A stretch of 64,000 bases of DNA from CBDFKF01 sp965248765 (lineage in GTDB: Bacteria; Pseudomonadota; Alphaproteobacteria; VGEJ01): positions 1,612,001 through 1,676,000 of the forward strand of contig CBDFKF010000004.1 in the NCBI GenBank assembly GCA_965248765.1, in the 5' to 3' direction. Under the pieces are notes generated by a model. It ran no database searches. It worked only from the letters and a program-made list of their open reading frames with translations, and was not told where the DNA came from. Both the position numbers and the translations under genes were made by a program. Shown here piece after piece: positions 10,048-18,827 of the stretch (its first letter is position 1; each line of letters opens with the position of its first letter).

Positions 10048-13000
10048 TCAATGCGTCGGCCCAAACGAATGCGCTCCGTCGCCAACCAAAGTGAACGGCG
10101 CCCAGAACAAGGGGTGGGCATACGAGAAAACGGTCCTGCCCTCGTCATCTTGAAAGCCGGGTCCATCCATCAGTGCGAGTACGCTCTCCGCAAGGCTTCG
10201 GCGCGGCTGATGCTCGGGTCATCAGCCTGCCGGCGGAAAAGATCGATCATTAGCGACGTGGTGGCCTGAGAGTGCACTGGCCAGTTGCTTACCAGAACCG
10301 CCCGTGCGCCGGCATAGAAGAACGCGCGCCCGAGACCGGATACGGCTTCCGCGCCCTCGCCGCGCGCCGCGCCGGTATTGCAGGCAGATAACACCGCCCA
10401 GTCGGCATCGAGGCGCAAAGACAAAACATCTTCCATCGTCAGCAAGCCGTCTTCCGCACCGCCGGTCACTTCCGCAGACGATAACGCTAGCGCCGGCTGT
10501 AGTAGGCCGTTCAGGTCGCCGAAGACCAAGCCGTGTGTGGCAAAGCTCAGTATCCTGTAGTTGTCGAGCGGGGCACCTTTGACATTATCTTCGCTCGCTC
10601 GTCGACCGAGGAAGACGTCCGTCGCCAAGTCTGCGCCCAGCGCCTGTGCCACGCCCCGAATCTCGTCGGCTGTCTCGGGCAGGCGGGGCAGAGACCTCAA
10701 TTCAGCCGACCCCAGACGACGGTTGGGGGCCGTGCGAAGCCCGATCGACCAACTGCGTAGCGCCGCCCGTGAATCGACCCGCTTTACCGTGGCCTTTCTG
10801 GCCTGGTCGGCCCAGGTTGAAATAGGGGTCCCCGAAGCCGGCAAAGGCCTGCCGGTCCACCGAGGCGGCGGGGATTCGCCGGAGCGCTGCGAGCGATCCA
10901 ACCGAGGGCAGTGTAGTAATCGCGTGTGAGCGCAATAGCCAAGGAACGTCCCGGTAATTCGAGAACAGCGGTGGCGCGTCCGGCGCGAGCCTCGTGGGCG
11001 CGGTCGGCAACAAGGCGAACGGCAGTTGACCGAGCGAGCGGTGGGCGATCACATAGAGTGATCCCGCGTTTTGCCAGGCCGGCCTCACCGGTTCGAGCAG
11101 CGCCTGGTCCTGGTACAGGCCATAGGCGGTCGGCAAGTGGAACGCCGGGATCTCGCCCAGAACCGTCGTGTTGGGTTCCAGCGCCCGGCGTAGGACCATG
11201 GCCATGTGATCGATCGTGTCGCGATCGAGCGGTGCTGCCTCGAAGGCGGGCTCGCCTTCATATGGTATCGCCCACACGAAGGCCTGACGCTGCCCAAGGT
11301 GGGTGACGATGAGTGCTTCGCCTGGTCGCAGAGCACTGCGAGCCGCCTCTATCGTCACGGGCTGAGGGTCGATGAGTCGTTTGTAGTCGGGGAAGTCGCG
11401 GTCAATTGCCGCAATAAGCGCTTGGTGCGCGGCACGCAGTTGCTCGATCTCGCGTTGAAGGTCGGCCGCGGCTGAAGGATCCACGTCGCGGAGGCGCCGG
11501 GAATGCACATCAGCGAGGCGGCCGTACAGGGCATTGATTTGCTTCCGGGCGTCTTGCTCGCGACGGGCAAGGTCGCCAAGTGCCGGGTCAGTGGCCGCTG
11601 CGCGTGCCGCGTTCGCCCTGATCGCATTTTGCACCGATTGGCTTTGGGCGACGCTGGCGATCCGAAAGCCCTCCGCAATCGCATCGATCCCCAGATCTCG
11701 TATCAGCGAGCTATCGCGCTCGCTTAGCAACAGCTCAATGTATCCATCGAAGACCAGCTCGATCTGGAGCTCTTTTTCACTGCGCGTCTCGGCCTCGCTG
11801 TCCGCACGGCTGACCCGGTCGAGCAGGATGGGAACTGCCCTGTGATAGAGTTCTAGCGCCGCGCCTCGATCACCGGCCCCGGCAAGCGCCATCGCCAGCG
11901 TGCCGGCGCTGATCGCCGTGTCTGGGTGCCCATCGCCCAGGTTGCCGACGCTGTGCTCATAAGCGTAGCGAAGCGCGGTGACCGCATCATCGATCCGGCC
12001 GGCGCGAAGCAATGCTATGCCGCGGGCGGGCGTGTCGACGATCGGCCGAGACAACCCGTCTGAACCCACGATGCGGTCGTACACCGCCGCTGCTTCCTCC
12101 CAGCGCCCCTGTCCGGATAGAGACTGCGCGACATCCTTGAGCGCGTATCCGATGCCACTCGAGCCCTCCGATGTCTCTCGTTCGTAGATGGCGTGTCTCA
12201 TACGGCTGATCCGCTCGGCATCTTCATAGCGACCCTGTCCGATTAACACGGTCGAAAGACCCCACATTACGAACGCAGTATTGAGTGAATCGCGCCCCTC
12301 GCGCCGTAACGTAGAGAGCAGGGCTTCGCGGCTCTCGATCTCGCCCTCCACCAATTTCCCGGCCCGGGCCAGATAGATACCGAGCACCTGTCGCATAAAA
12401 TCGGCCCACGGGCCGTCTCGCACGTCGGTCTTCTCGACTGCCCTGAGGGCGTTGCGGATGTGCTGTTCCGCCTCATCGTACCGGCCCCCGGCATAGGAGA
12501 TCGCGGCGCGTGCGTTCGATACGCTGGCGGCCCAAGCTGACTTCGTTGACGTGCTAACGCGCCAAGCCGCCGATTCTCGATGAACCGCAACGGCGGGCTC
12601 CAGGTGCTTCTCGGCGCTCGCGAGCTGACCGTGAACCGCATAGACGGTCGCGGACATCGAGTTGAGGCCGATCAACCAACCGCGTTCGTCCCTCGGGACC
12701 TGTGCTCGTGCTTCCTCAAGCATTGCCAAAGAGGCGTCTGTGTCCTCGCCTTTTCTCAAGAGAGCTCGAGCAAGGCGAAAGCGGATCTCGACGGGATGAA
12801 TCCCCGTCACACCGTTTCGGACGGCATCGAGCGCCAGAGACAGGTCACGTCGAGCTTGGTCCATGCGTCCGATTTGGAGTGCCCGACCCTCTCTCAAAGT
12901 GGAACATGGCCAACTCGCGCCTGTCGTTCGTGGCCGGCACCGGCTGATCGGCGATGTCACGCTGCTTTGCGAGCGCCGGGGATACCTCCCGGTACTGCTC

Positions 13001-13171
13001 GAAAGCCGCCAGAACGTCGTCAATCGTCCGTGGAGATGTGGCGAGCGACGCGCCTTCAAACGAGGCGGCGACTTGCTTCGCCTCTTCGATGGTCAACGCC
13101 GGCGGGTCCGATTCCGAGGTGCAGCTCGCCGCAACCAGCAAACCAACGCAGATCATTGCGTAGCGCTTCAT
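10048..13171 (-). pseudogene. TPR-CHAT (caspase-like) lipoprotein, three frameshifts
   Basis: Starting at ATG 13171, a lipoprotein signal reads MKRYAMICVGLLVAASC, with the lipid-modified Cys at about residue 17. After a shift near 12895 come roughly 550 residues of TPR-like helical repeats (for example GRYDEAEQHIRNALRAV and GRYEDAERI). The CHAT domain follows: GEALIVTHLGQRQAFVW, VIAHRSLGQLPFALLPT, a shift near 10800, then the catalytic pair in SFATHG and SACNTG. A last shift near 10180 gives the usual ending FSYAHPLFWAPFTLVGDG. CHAT domains are caspase-HetF-type peptidases, usually fused to sensory or scaffold repeats. The catalytic His and Cys codons survive. Three lesions in one gene favour decay, though the amino acids are still family-like. 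Confidence 0.8.
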
Positions 13172-13306
13172 GCCGCCTCCAGAACGCCGTGGTAATGACC
13201 CGAGCGCTCGTCGGCACGCATACGAGCCTCAAGTGAGGCTACAGTTGCGGCGCGTTGAAGTCCATAAACGGCCCGCGAGACGTGCACCAGCCGACGGCGG
13301 CTTTGG

Positions 13307-13400
13307 GGGTCATGGGCGGACGAATTGAGCCCCTGCCATTGGCGGCCGCTTTGTGGGTAAAAGCGGACCACCAGAGACCTGAGGTCTGGTGTTGGGGTCA
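13307..13400 (+). repeat. Degenerate intergenic repeat, copy B
   Basis: Partner of 3173-3262, with GGGGTCATGGGCGGAC, GCGGCCGCTTTGTGGG, AAAGCGGACC, CCAGAGACCT and TTGGGG. Further AGCGGAC-type pieces follow to 13480, so the whole 13172-13483 gap looks like stacked degenerate copies of an intergenic repeat. I saw no credible gene in it. Confidence 0.45.
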
Positions 13401-13483
13401 TCAGCGGACTCATCGCTATACCGTCTTTGAGGTCGGTTCCTACGAGCGAAGCGGATATGACCGCCAAAGAGCGGACATTGAGC

Positions 13484-13960
13484 GCCGGCACGGTGTTCTC
13501 ACGCACACACCCGGCGCCGTGCTAACGCCGCCCTCTGACGAGCCGGTCGGTTGACATGTGGCTCGCTTAAGGGGCGATGGCGCGGATGCGGCCGACCTCG
13601 CGCCCGCTCCAGTTGGTGATGGGAGGATCGAGGTGGCGCGCGAGACGCTGCCGCGCCTCGTCCTCGAGCGCGCCGATACGATCGAGAATGCTCACGAGCG
13701 CCACCCCGGCGGCACGGCGTGCCCCGTCGCGCACTTTCAGCGCCAGACCCCGCTTGAGGCCCGGGATCGTGGCGACGAACACGCCCTCGGCGCCGGTCTT
13801 GGCCAGGATTGCACCATGGCTCGCCTCCATCACCTCGGTACACAGGCGTTCGTGGCCAGCTACCATGAACGGCTCCCCCGTCATGGCTCTGGCGAGATGT
13901 TCGACGGCGCGCCGCCGCGCGGGCGCTAACAGCTGCGGGTCGGCGATGCGCGCCGCGGCC
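13484..13960 (+). repeat. Source copy of the duplicated asparaginase 3' segment
   Basis: This block, covering the last third of the intact asparaginase gene and its downstream spacer, is duplicated in direct orientation at 7809-8285. Downstream spacer motifs such as TCACGCACACAC are shared as well. The direct orientation and 5.7-kb distance make the intervening IS1182/CHAT block a potential deletion unit by homologous recombination. Confidence 0.7.
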
Positions 13961-14574
13961 ATCGCCAGCGCGTGCAACGGCAGCGAGATGGTCGGCACGC
14001 CGCACCCGTCGACCGCCCATACAGACTGGGTCAAGTCGCAGTCCGCCATCTCCGCTATGGCAGCCGCGATGCGTCGTTGGACCGGGTGATCAGGCGCGAT
14101 GTAGCCGGCAGTCGGCTCGCCCATCGCCTTGGCGCCCAAGAGCATACCGGCGTGCTTGCCGGAGCAGTTGTTGTGGAGCGGTCGCGCCGGCTCCTCGCCC
14201 GCCGCCACCAGCGCACGCTGGGTAGGCTCGTGCATGGGCGCCGCGGGTCCGCATTCGAGGTCGTCCTCGCCGAGGTCGGCGCGGGCCAGAAAGGCGCGTA
14301 CCGCGGCAATGTGGCGCGGCTCGCCGCCGTGAGAGGCGCAGGCGAGCGCCAGCTCCACCGTGCCGAGGCCATAGCGCTCGGCGGCGCCGGTCTCGACGAG
14401 GGGCAGCGCTTGAACCAGCTTGATGGCCGAGCGCGGAAATATCGGGCGCTCCACGTCGCCCCACGCAGTGTCCACCCGCCCGCTGGCATCGACGACCGCC
14501 GCATCGACCGAGTGCGTGCATTCTATCCCATCGCCGCGGCCGACCTCGACCAGGATGTGCTCGCGGGCGCTCAT
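13567..14574 (-). CDS. L-asparaginase II family amidohydrolase
   Basis: 335 residues from ATG 14574 (MSAREHILVEVGRGDGIEC). Family landmarks are VDASGRVDTAWGD, then FPRSAIKLVQALPLVETG with the Ser-x-x-Lys pair, CASHGGEPRH, LHNNCSGKHAGML, AVDGCGVPT and the C-terminal ASHGAILAKTGAEGVF. This matches the thermolabile/rhizobial-type asparaginase II family, which hydrolyses L-asparagine to aspartate and ammonia in the cytoplasm; no signal peptide is seen. It is the last gene of a minus-strand operon, 16 bp after the G3E GTPase. Upstream in-frame sequence to 14748 overlaps the GTPase and is rejected as coding. A partial duplicate lies at 7809-8285. Confidence 0.85.
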   Translation of the reverse strand: MSAREHILVEVGRGDGIECTHSVDAAVVDASGRVDTAWGDVERPIFPRSAIKLVQALPLVETGAAERYGLGTVELALACASHGGEPRHIAAVRAFLARADLGEDDLECGPAAPMHEPTQRALVAAGEEPARPLHNNCSGKHAGMLLGAKAMGEPTAGYIAPDHPVQRRIAAAIAEMADCDLTQSVWAVDGCGVPTISLPLHALAMAAARIADPQLLAPARRRAVEHLARAMTGEPFMVAGHERLCTEVMEASHGAILAKTGAEGVFVATIPGLKRGLALKVRDGARRAAGVALVSILDRIGALEDEARQRLARHLDPPITNWSGREVGRIRAIAP

Positions 14575-14590
14575 ATCACCCGCCGCAGCA

Positions 14591-15628
14591 TCAGGCCGCC
14601 TCGGCGCCGATTCGGTTGAAGGCCGCGAGGGAAGCCTCGATGCGCGCCCGGTCGAGATCGCGCACGATGAAGACGAGCCGCGAGCGGCGATCCGCATCGG
14701 GCCATGCCCCCAGGTGCATCGGCGGATGCACGACGTGCTGGACCGCATTGATCAAAACGGGCGCACCCGCGCCTTTGACGTTCAACAAGCCCTTGATCCG
14801 CAGGACGTCCTGGCCGTGGCGGTGTATGAGCATCGTGAGCCAGATACCGAAAGCGGTCCAATCGAGTGGCTCATCAAAGTTCATGGAGAAAGTGTGGATG
14901 TGAGCATCATGGCGGCTCCGGCTCTGGGTGCTACCGTGGTCGTGTCTGCCCTCGGCCTCCACCGCCAGCCAGCGCTCAACGTCGGCGCCCTTGGTCGAGG
15001 GATCGTAGACATCGGCCCGCAGCAGCGCGCTGACGTCGAGCTCGCCGAAACGCGTCGTAATCATCTCGGCGGACGGGTTGATGGCATCGATCCTACGTTT
15101 CAAGTCCGCGACCACCGGCGTTTCGGCGAGGTCGGTCTTGGTCAGCACGATACGGTCGGCCACCGCCGTTTGCTTGACCGCTTCCTTCTGGCGGTCCATT
15201 TGCTCCGCCCCGTTCACGGCATCGACTGTGGTGATCACGGTGCCGAGCCGGTAGTGGTGGCGGAGCGCCGGCTGCGACATCAGCGTGAAGAGGATGGGCG
15301 CCGGATCTGCCAGGCCGGTGGTCTCGATGAGCAGCCGCTCAAACGCCGGTATTTCACCGGCGGCGCGGCGGCGGTGGAGATCGAGGACCGCATCAGTAAG
15401 GTCGCCGCGGATGGTGCAGCAAATGCAGCCGCTCGCGAGCAATACCGTGTTCTCGTCGATCTTCTCGACCAAGTGGTGATCGAGCCCGACATCGCCGAAT
15501 TCGTTGACGAGCACGGCAGCATTCTTCAACGCGGGGTGGCGCAGCATGTGGTTAAGCAGAGTGGTTTTGCCGCTGCCAAGAAAACCGGTGACGACGAAAA
15601 CAGGCATCAACTGTGCGTAGACCGCCAT
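14591..15628 (-). CDS. G3E (CobW/COG0523) GTPase, putative metallochaperone
   Basis: 345 residues. The P-loop FVVTGFLGSGKTTLLNH, the VNEFGDVGLDH switch region, the metal-binding GCICCTIRGDL (CxCC), ETTGLADPAP and the LTKTDLAE base-recognition motif are all in the right order. The C-terminal CobW_C domain carries LRIKGLLNVKGAGAPVLINAVQHVVH. A His-rich linker (RHDHGSTQSRSRHDAHIH) fits metal binding. COG0523 proteins use GTP to load metal, often zinc, into client enzymes. It sits between a small conserved protein and asparaginase, with gaps of 15 and 16 bp, indicating one operon. A second G3E gene is at 20053. The start could instead be the internal Met at 15607. Confidence 0.85.
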   Translation of the reverse strand: MAVYAQLMPVFVVTGFLGSGKTTLLNHMLRHPALKNAAVLVNEFGDVGLDHHLVEKIDENTVLLASGCICCTIRGDLTDAVLDLHRRRAAGEIPAFERLLIETTGLADPAPILFTLMSQPALRHHYRLGTVITTVDAVNGAEQMDRQKEAVKQTAVADRIVLTKTDLAETPVVADLKRRIDAINPSAEMITTRFGELDVSALLRADVYDPSTKGADVERWLAVEAEGRHDHGSTQSRSRHDAHIHTFSMNFDEPLDWTAFGIWLTMLIHRHGQDVLRIKGLLNVKGAGAPVLINAVQHVVHPPMHLGAWPDADRRSRLVFIVRDLDRARIEASLAAFNRIGAEAA

Positions 15629-15643
15629 CGCAATTTCTGGCCT

Positions 15644-15979
15644 TCAGGGCCGAGCCGGCGTTGAGAGCGCTGCGATCAGCTCGGGATCGAGCGGGTCAGC
15701 CGGTTTGCCCATCAAGCTCTCGAGTGCCAGCCACACTTGCGGCAAGCTGTCGATCAGCGCCGTGCGCCCCCCCGAATCGGTCAGCACGTACTTGTGCCCC
15801 GCCCAATCGCGCAAGCTGTAGCCATGGAAGCGAAGTGCGCGGTTCAAAAGCCGCACTCTGTAGTCACGCGCCAGGTGGCGCTCCCGAGCACTGGAAAGCG
15901 CCATGTCGGTCCGCGCCGCGTCACTACCGCCCTCGGTGAAATGGGGTGTATCGGCGAGGATTCCGCACAGGCCGCACAT
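15644..15979 (-). CDS. Small conserved protein, MCGLCG N-terminus
   Basis: 111 residues opening MCGLCGILADTPHFTEG, then a basic helical middle (LARDYRVRLLNRALRFHGYS) and a mixed strand-helix C-terminus (KYVLTDSGGRTALI, LPQVWLALESL). I do not recognise a named family. The paired cysteines at the extreme N-terminus next to a CobW-type GTPase suggest a metal site or a metal-handling partner, which is inference. It heads the operon with the GTPase (15-bp gap) and asparaginase. The plain ATG start and the tight spacing support it as a real gene. Confidence 0.6.
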   Translation of the reverse strand: MCGLCGILADTPHFTEGGSDAARTDMALSSARERHLARDYRVRLLNRALRFHGYSLRDWAGHKYVLTDSGGRTALIDSLPQVWLALESLMGKPADPLDPELIAALSTPARP

Positions 15980-16088
15980 GGGCTCCGTCTCGCTCTCTGG
16001 CCGCTAAGCGGCTCGGAGTCTAGCTTTGGTCACCGGTCCTCGCGAGCGCTAAGATCGGCGCTCAAGCAAGGCCCGCAAGAGGTTCACC

Positions 16089-16826
16089 ATGTCAGATCTA
16101 TCCGCCGAGCTCCTCGCGGACCTCCGCCGCCACGACACGCCGACCATCTGCAATGGCCTCGAGCTCATCGATCCGACCTATCGCGGTCGCGGCTATACCA
16201 CCGTGCCGTTCGTCTGCGCCCAAACGGCGCTGCCGTCGATCATCGGCTATGCGCGCACGGCTACCGTCCGTAGTGCCCAGCCGGCGGCCGTCTCGGGCCC
16301 GGAGGCCCGCACCATCCGGCTGGCCTACTACGACTATGTCGCCGGCCGCCGCACCCCACGGTCACGGTTATCCAGGACCTCGACGAGCCTCCCGGCACCG
16401 GCGCGTTCTGGGGCGAGGTCCAGACCAACGTGCACCTCGGCCTGGGATGCATGGGCACGCTCACCAACGGTGCGATTCGTGACATCGATACCGCGGCGCC
16501 CACGTTCCAAATGCTTGCGGGCTGCATCGCGCCGAGCCACACCCATGTCCATCTCGTCGAGTACGGCGTGCCGGTCCGCGTCCACGGTCTCGAAATCGAC
16601 GACGGCGACCTCGTGCATGCCGATCGCCACGGCGCCGTGGTCATTCCGGTCGCGGCCGCGACGGAGCTGCCCAAGGCGATCGATGTTATCGCGCGCCGCG
16701 AAGCGCTGATCATCGAGGCTTCTCGGCACCCCGGCTTTTCGGTCGTTCATCGAGGCATCGCGGCACCCCAGATTCTCCGTCGCGGACATCCGCTGCGCCA
16801 TGGCCGACGGCGACGACATCCACTGA
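16089..16826 (+). CDS. RraA-family protein, interrupted by two frame changes
   Basis: From ATG 16089, MSDLSAELLADLRRHDTPTICNGLE is the usual opening of the RraA/dimethylmenaquinone-methyltransferase-like fold (DTPxxxDAL type). A shift near 16345, in a GCCGGCCGCCGC run, moves to the frame giving TVTVIQDLDEP, HLGLGCMGTLTNGAIRD and the catalytic-type GLEIDDGDLVHADRHGAVVIP. This matches the aldolase or RraA-like core G-x-x-T-x-G-x-x-RD and DGDxxxADxxG. A 12-codon near-repeat plus one extra base around 16710-16785 changes frame again before the end AMADGDDIH at TGA 16824-16826. Such proteins may be RraA itself or 4-hydroxy-4-methyl-2-oxoglutarate-aldolase-like enzymes; the position before amide-hydrolase genes favours a metabolic role. 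Confidence 0.7.
16711..16784 (+). repeat. Tandem 12-codon near-repeat in the RraA-like gene
   Basis: Two adjacent copies, offset 37 bases, read IIEASRHPGFSV and FIEASRHPRFSV in frames one base apart. Seven of 36 bases differ. Four of the six changed codons are synonymous (GCT/GCA, TCT/TCG, TTT/TTC, TCG/TCC), which suggests both copies were long kept as coding sequence. Confidence 0.6.
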
Positions 16827-16899
16827 TCCGCCTCGCTTTCATCCCGTCCGCGCACCCCCTACACTCGGGCCAAAGCAACGAAGGGGAGGAGTTGCCCGC

Positions 16900-18075
16900 A
16901 TGCCCATTCGCAACAGCATCGCCGCCGATCACGACGAGCTCGCCGCTTGGCGGCAGGACATCCACGCCCACCCTGAGCTCGCCTTTGAGGAGACGCGCAC
17001 CGCCGACGTCGTCGCCACCAAGCTCGAGGGCTTCGGTATCGAGATCGATCGCGGGCTCGGGCGCACTGGCGTGGTCGGCACTCTCAAGGTCGGCGAGTCG
17101 AGCCGCAGGATCGGACTGCGGGCAGACATGGATGCCCTTCCGTTGCACGAGGCCAACGACATTGCCTATCGCAGCCGGAACGACGGCAAGATGCACGCGT
17201 GCGGGCACGATGGGCACACGACGATGCTGCTGGGTGCCGCCAAGTACCTCGCCGAGACACGCCAGTTCGATGGCACGGTCCACTTCATCTTTCAGCCGGC
17301 GGAGGAGCTTGCCGGCGGCGCCAAGGTCATGATCGACGACGGGTTGTTCGCGAAGTTCCCTGTCGATGCCGTCTACGGCATGCATAACTTCCCGGATCTC
17401 ACGCCCGGCGAGTTCGGCGTGTGCACCGGCCCGATCATGGCTTCCGTCGATACCTTCCGCATCCTCGTCAAGGGCAAGGGCACCCATGGCGCGATGCCGC
17501 ATCTCGGAATCGATCCGGTGGTCGTTGGCGCCCAGATCGTCACGGCGTTGCAGACCATCGCGAGCCGCACCCTCGATCCGATCGATTCGCTGGTGGTCAG
17601 CGTCACCCAGTTCCATGGCGGCGAGATCGACAACATCATCCCGCAGGAGGTTGAGCTGCGGGGTGGTGTGCGCGCGTTCAATCCGGCGCTTCGCGAGCTC
17701 GCGGAGCGGCGGATGCGCGAGATCTCGGAAGGCATCGCGGCCGCCCATGGCGCCACCGTCGATTTCAGCTACACGCGGGTCTACCCGCCCACCGTCAACA
17801 CCGAGGCCGAGACCGCCATCGCGGCCCATGCCGCCCGGGAGGTTGCTGGAGCGGACAAAGTCGATCCCAACATGACCCCGTGCATGGGCTCGGAGGACTT
17901 TGCCTTCATGCTGGAGGAGAAGCCCGGTTGCTACATCATGATCGGCAACGGGGGTGCCGAAGGCGGATGCCTCCTGCACAACCCGCATTACGACTTCAAC
18001 GACGACATCCTGCCGCTCGGCGCGAGCTACTGGGCCCAACTGGTCGAGAACGTTCTCGCGCAGAAGTCGGCGTGA
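16900..18075 (+). CDS. M20 family amidohydrolase (ILR1/hippurate hydrolase type)
   Basis: 391 residues, start ATG 16900 behind GGGGAGGAG. Family landmarks: WRQDIHAHPELAFEE, LRADMDALPLHE, MHACGHDGHTTMLLGAAKYL (Cys101 and His103 as metal ligands), FIFQPAEELAGGAKVM (Glu135/136), YGMHNFP (His162) and a distal GSEDFAFM. This is the M20D subgroup with hippurate hydrolase, N-acyl-amino-acid hydrolases and plant auxin-conjugate hydrolases (ILR1/IAR3). It splits an acyl-amino-acid amide bond using a dinuclear metal centre. A DUF1028 gene follows 16 bp later and an amidohydrolase after that, forming an operon. The exact acyl donor cannot be read. Confidence 0.9.
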   Translation: MPIRNSIAADHDELAAWRQDIHAHPELAFEETRTADVVATKLEGFGIEIDRGLGRTGVVGTLKVGESSRRIGLRADMDALPLHEANDIAYRSRNDGKMHACGHDGHTTMLLGAAKYLAETRQFDGTVHFIFQPAEELAGGAKVMIDDGLFAKFPVDAVYGMHNFPDLTPGEFGVCTGPIMASVDTFRILVKGKGTHGAMPHLGIDPVVVGAQIVTALQTIASRTLDPIDSLVVSVTQFHGGEIDNIIPQEVELRGGVRAFNPALRELAERRMREISEGIAAAHGATVDFSYTRVYPPTVNTEAETAIAAHAAREVAGADKVDPNMTPCMGSEDFAFMLEEKPGCYIMIGNGGAEGGCLLHNPHYDFNDDILPLGASYWAQLVENVLAQKSA

Positions 18076-18091
18076 GCGAGGGAGGCGCGCC

Positions 18092-18817
18092 GTGACCTGG
18101 TCGATTACAGCCAAAGACCCAAAGACCGGCGCCTTTGGCGTCGCCGTTACCACCAAGTTCTTCGGAGTCGGCAGCATATGCCCATTTGTCGCCGCCGGCA
18201 TCGGCGCGGTCTCGACTCAGGCCTTCGTCAACCCGACGTTTGGGCCGCGCGGTCTGCGCCTATTGGCTGAGGGCCTGCCAGCGGAAAAGGTACTCGACTG
18301 TTTGATCGAGTCCGACGAGGGGCGAGCCCACCGCCAGCTTCATCTGATCGATACGCAAGGCCGGGTCGCCGCCTGGACCGGTGATGGGTGCATCGATTGG
18401 AACGGGCACCTGCTCGGCGACGGCTTCTCGGTGGCTGGCAACATGCTTGCCGGTGAGGCGGTGGTGGCGGACACCTTCGCCTCGTTCGCGGCCGGCGGCG
18501 AGAAGCCACTCGCCGATCGTTTCCTCGATGCCCTCGATGCGGGCCAGGCGGCGGGCGGTGATTATCGCGGCAAGCAGTCAGCGGCGATGCTCATCTACAC
18601 GACCGAGGACTACCCCAGGTTGTCGTTGCGGGTTGACGACAACCCTGAGCCGTTGACCGAGCTCCGCCGTCTCTACGTCGAGAGCCAGAAGGAGCTCACG
18701 CCATTCTTGGACATCATGGCAACACGGAGCAACCCGGCCGGCTTCTATGATCCGGAGACCATCAGTGGCGTGATCGAGCGCCAGAAGGCCTTGGCCGCGG
18801 CTGCGGCCGGCAAATAG
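18092..18817 (+). CDS. DUF1028 family protein (Ntn-hydrolase-like fold)
   Basis: About 241 residues from GTG 18092 behind GAGGGAGG. The DUF1028 hallmark N-terminus TWSITAKDPKTGAFGVAVTT is followed by FFGVGSICPFVAAGIGAVST, QAFVNPTFGPRGL and, later, GNMLAGEAVV and GGDYRGKQSAAMLIY. DUF1028 has an Ntn-hydrolase-like fold and is repeatedly found beside peptidase and amidase genes; the substrate is unknown. The C-terminal tail (about residues 190-241) is a helical extension. It lies between the M20 enzyme (16 bp) and the amidohydrolase (10 bp), clearly one transcript. A second DUF1028 gene is at 26389. Confidence 0.85.
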   Translation: MTWSITAKDPKTGAFGVAVTTKFFGVGSICPFVAAGIGAVSTQAFVNPTFGPRGLRLLAEGLPAEKVLDCLIESDEGRAHRQLHLIDTQGRVAAWTGDGCIDWNGHLLGDGFSVAGNMLAGEAVVADTFASFAAGGEKPLADRFLDALDAGQAAGGDYRGKQSAAMLIYTTEDYPRLSLRVDDNPEPLTELRRLYVESQKELTPFLDIMATRSNPAGFYDPETISGVIERQKALAAAAAGK

Positions 18818-18827
18818 GGGGCTCACC

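Noticed and set aside
14420..15664. 414-residue plus-strand frame over the GTPase and asparaginase
   Set aside because: It is antisense to two confident genes and has no family features.
16747..18201. 484-residue minus-strand frame over the M20 gene
   Set aside because: It mirrors the strongly supported M20 amidohydrolase, lacks any recognisable motif and would overlap three real genes.
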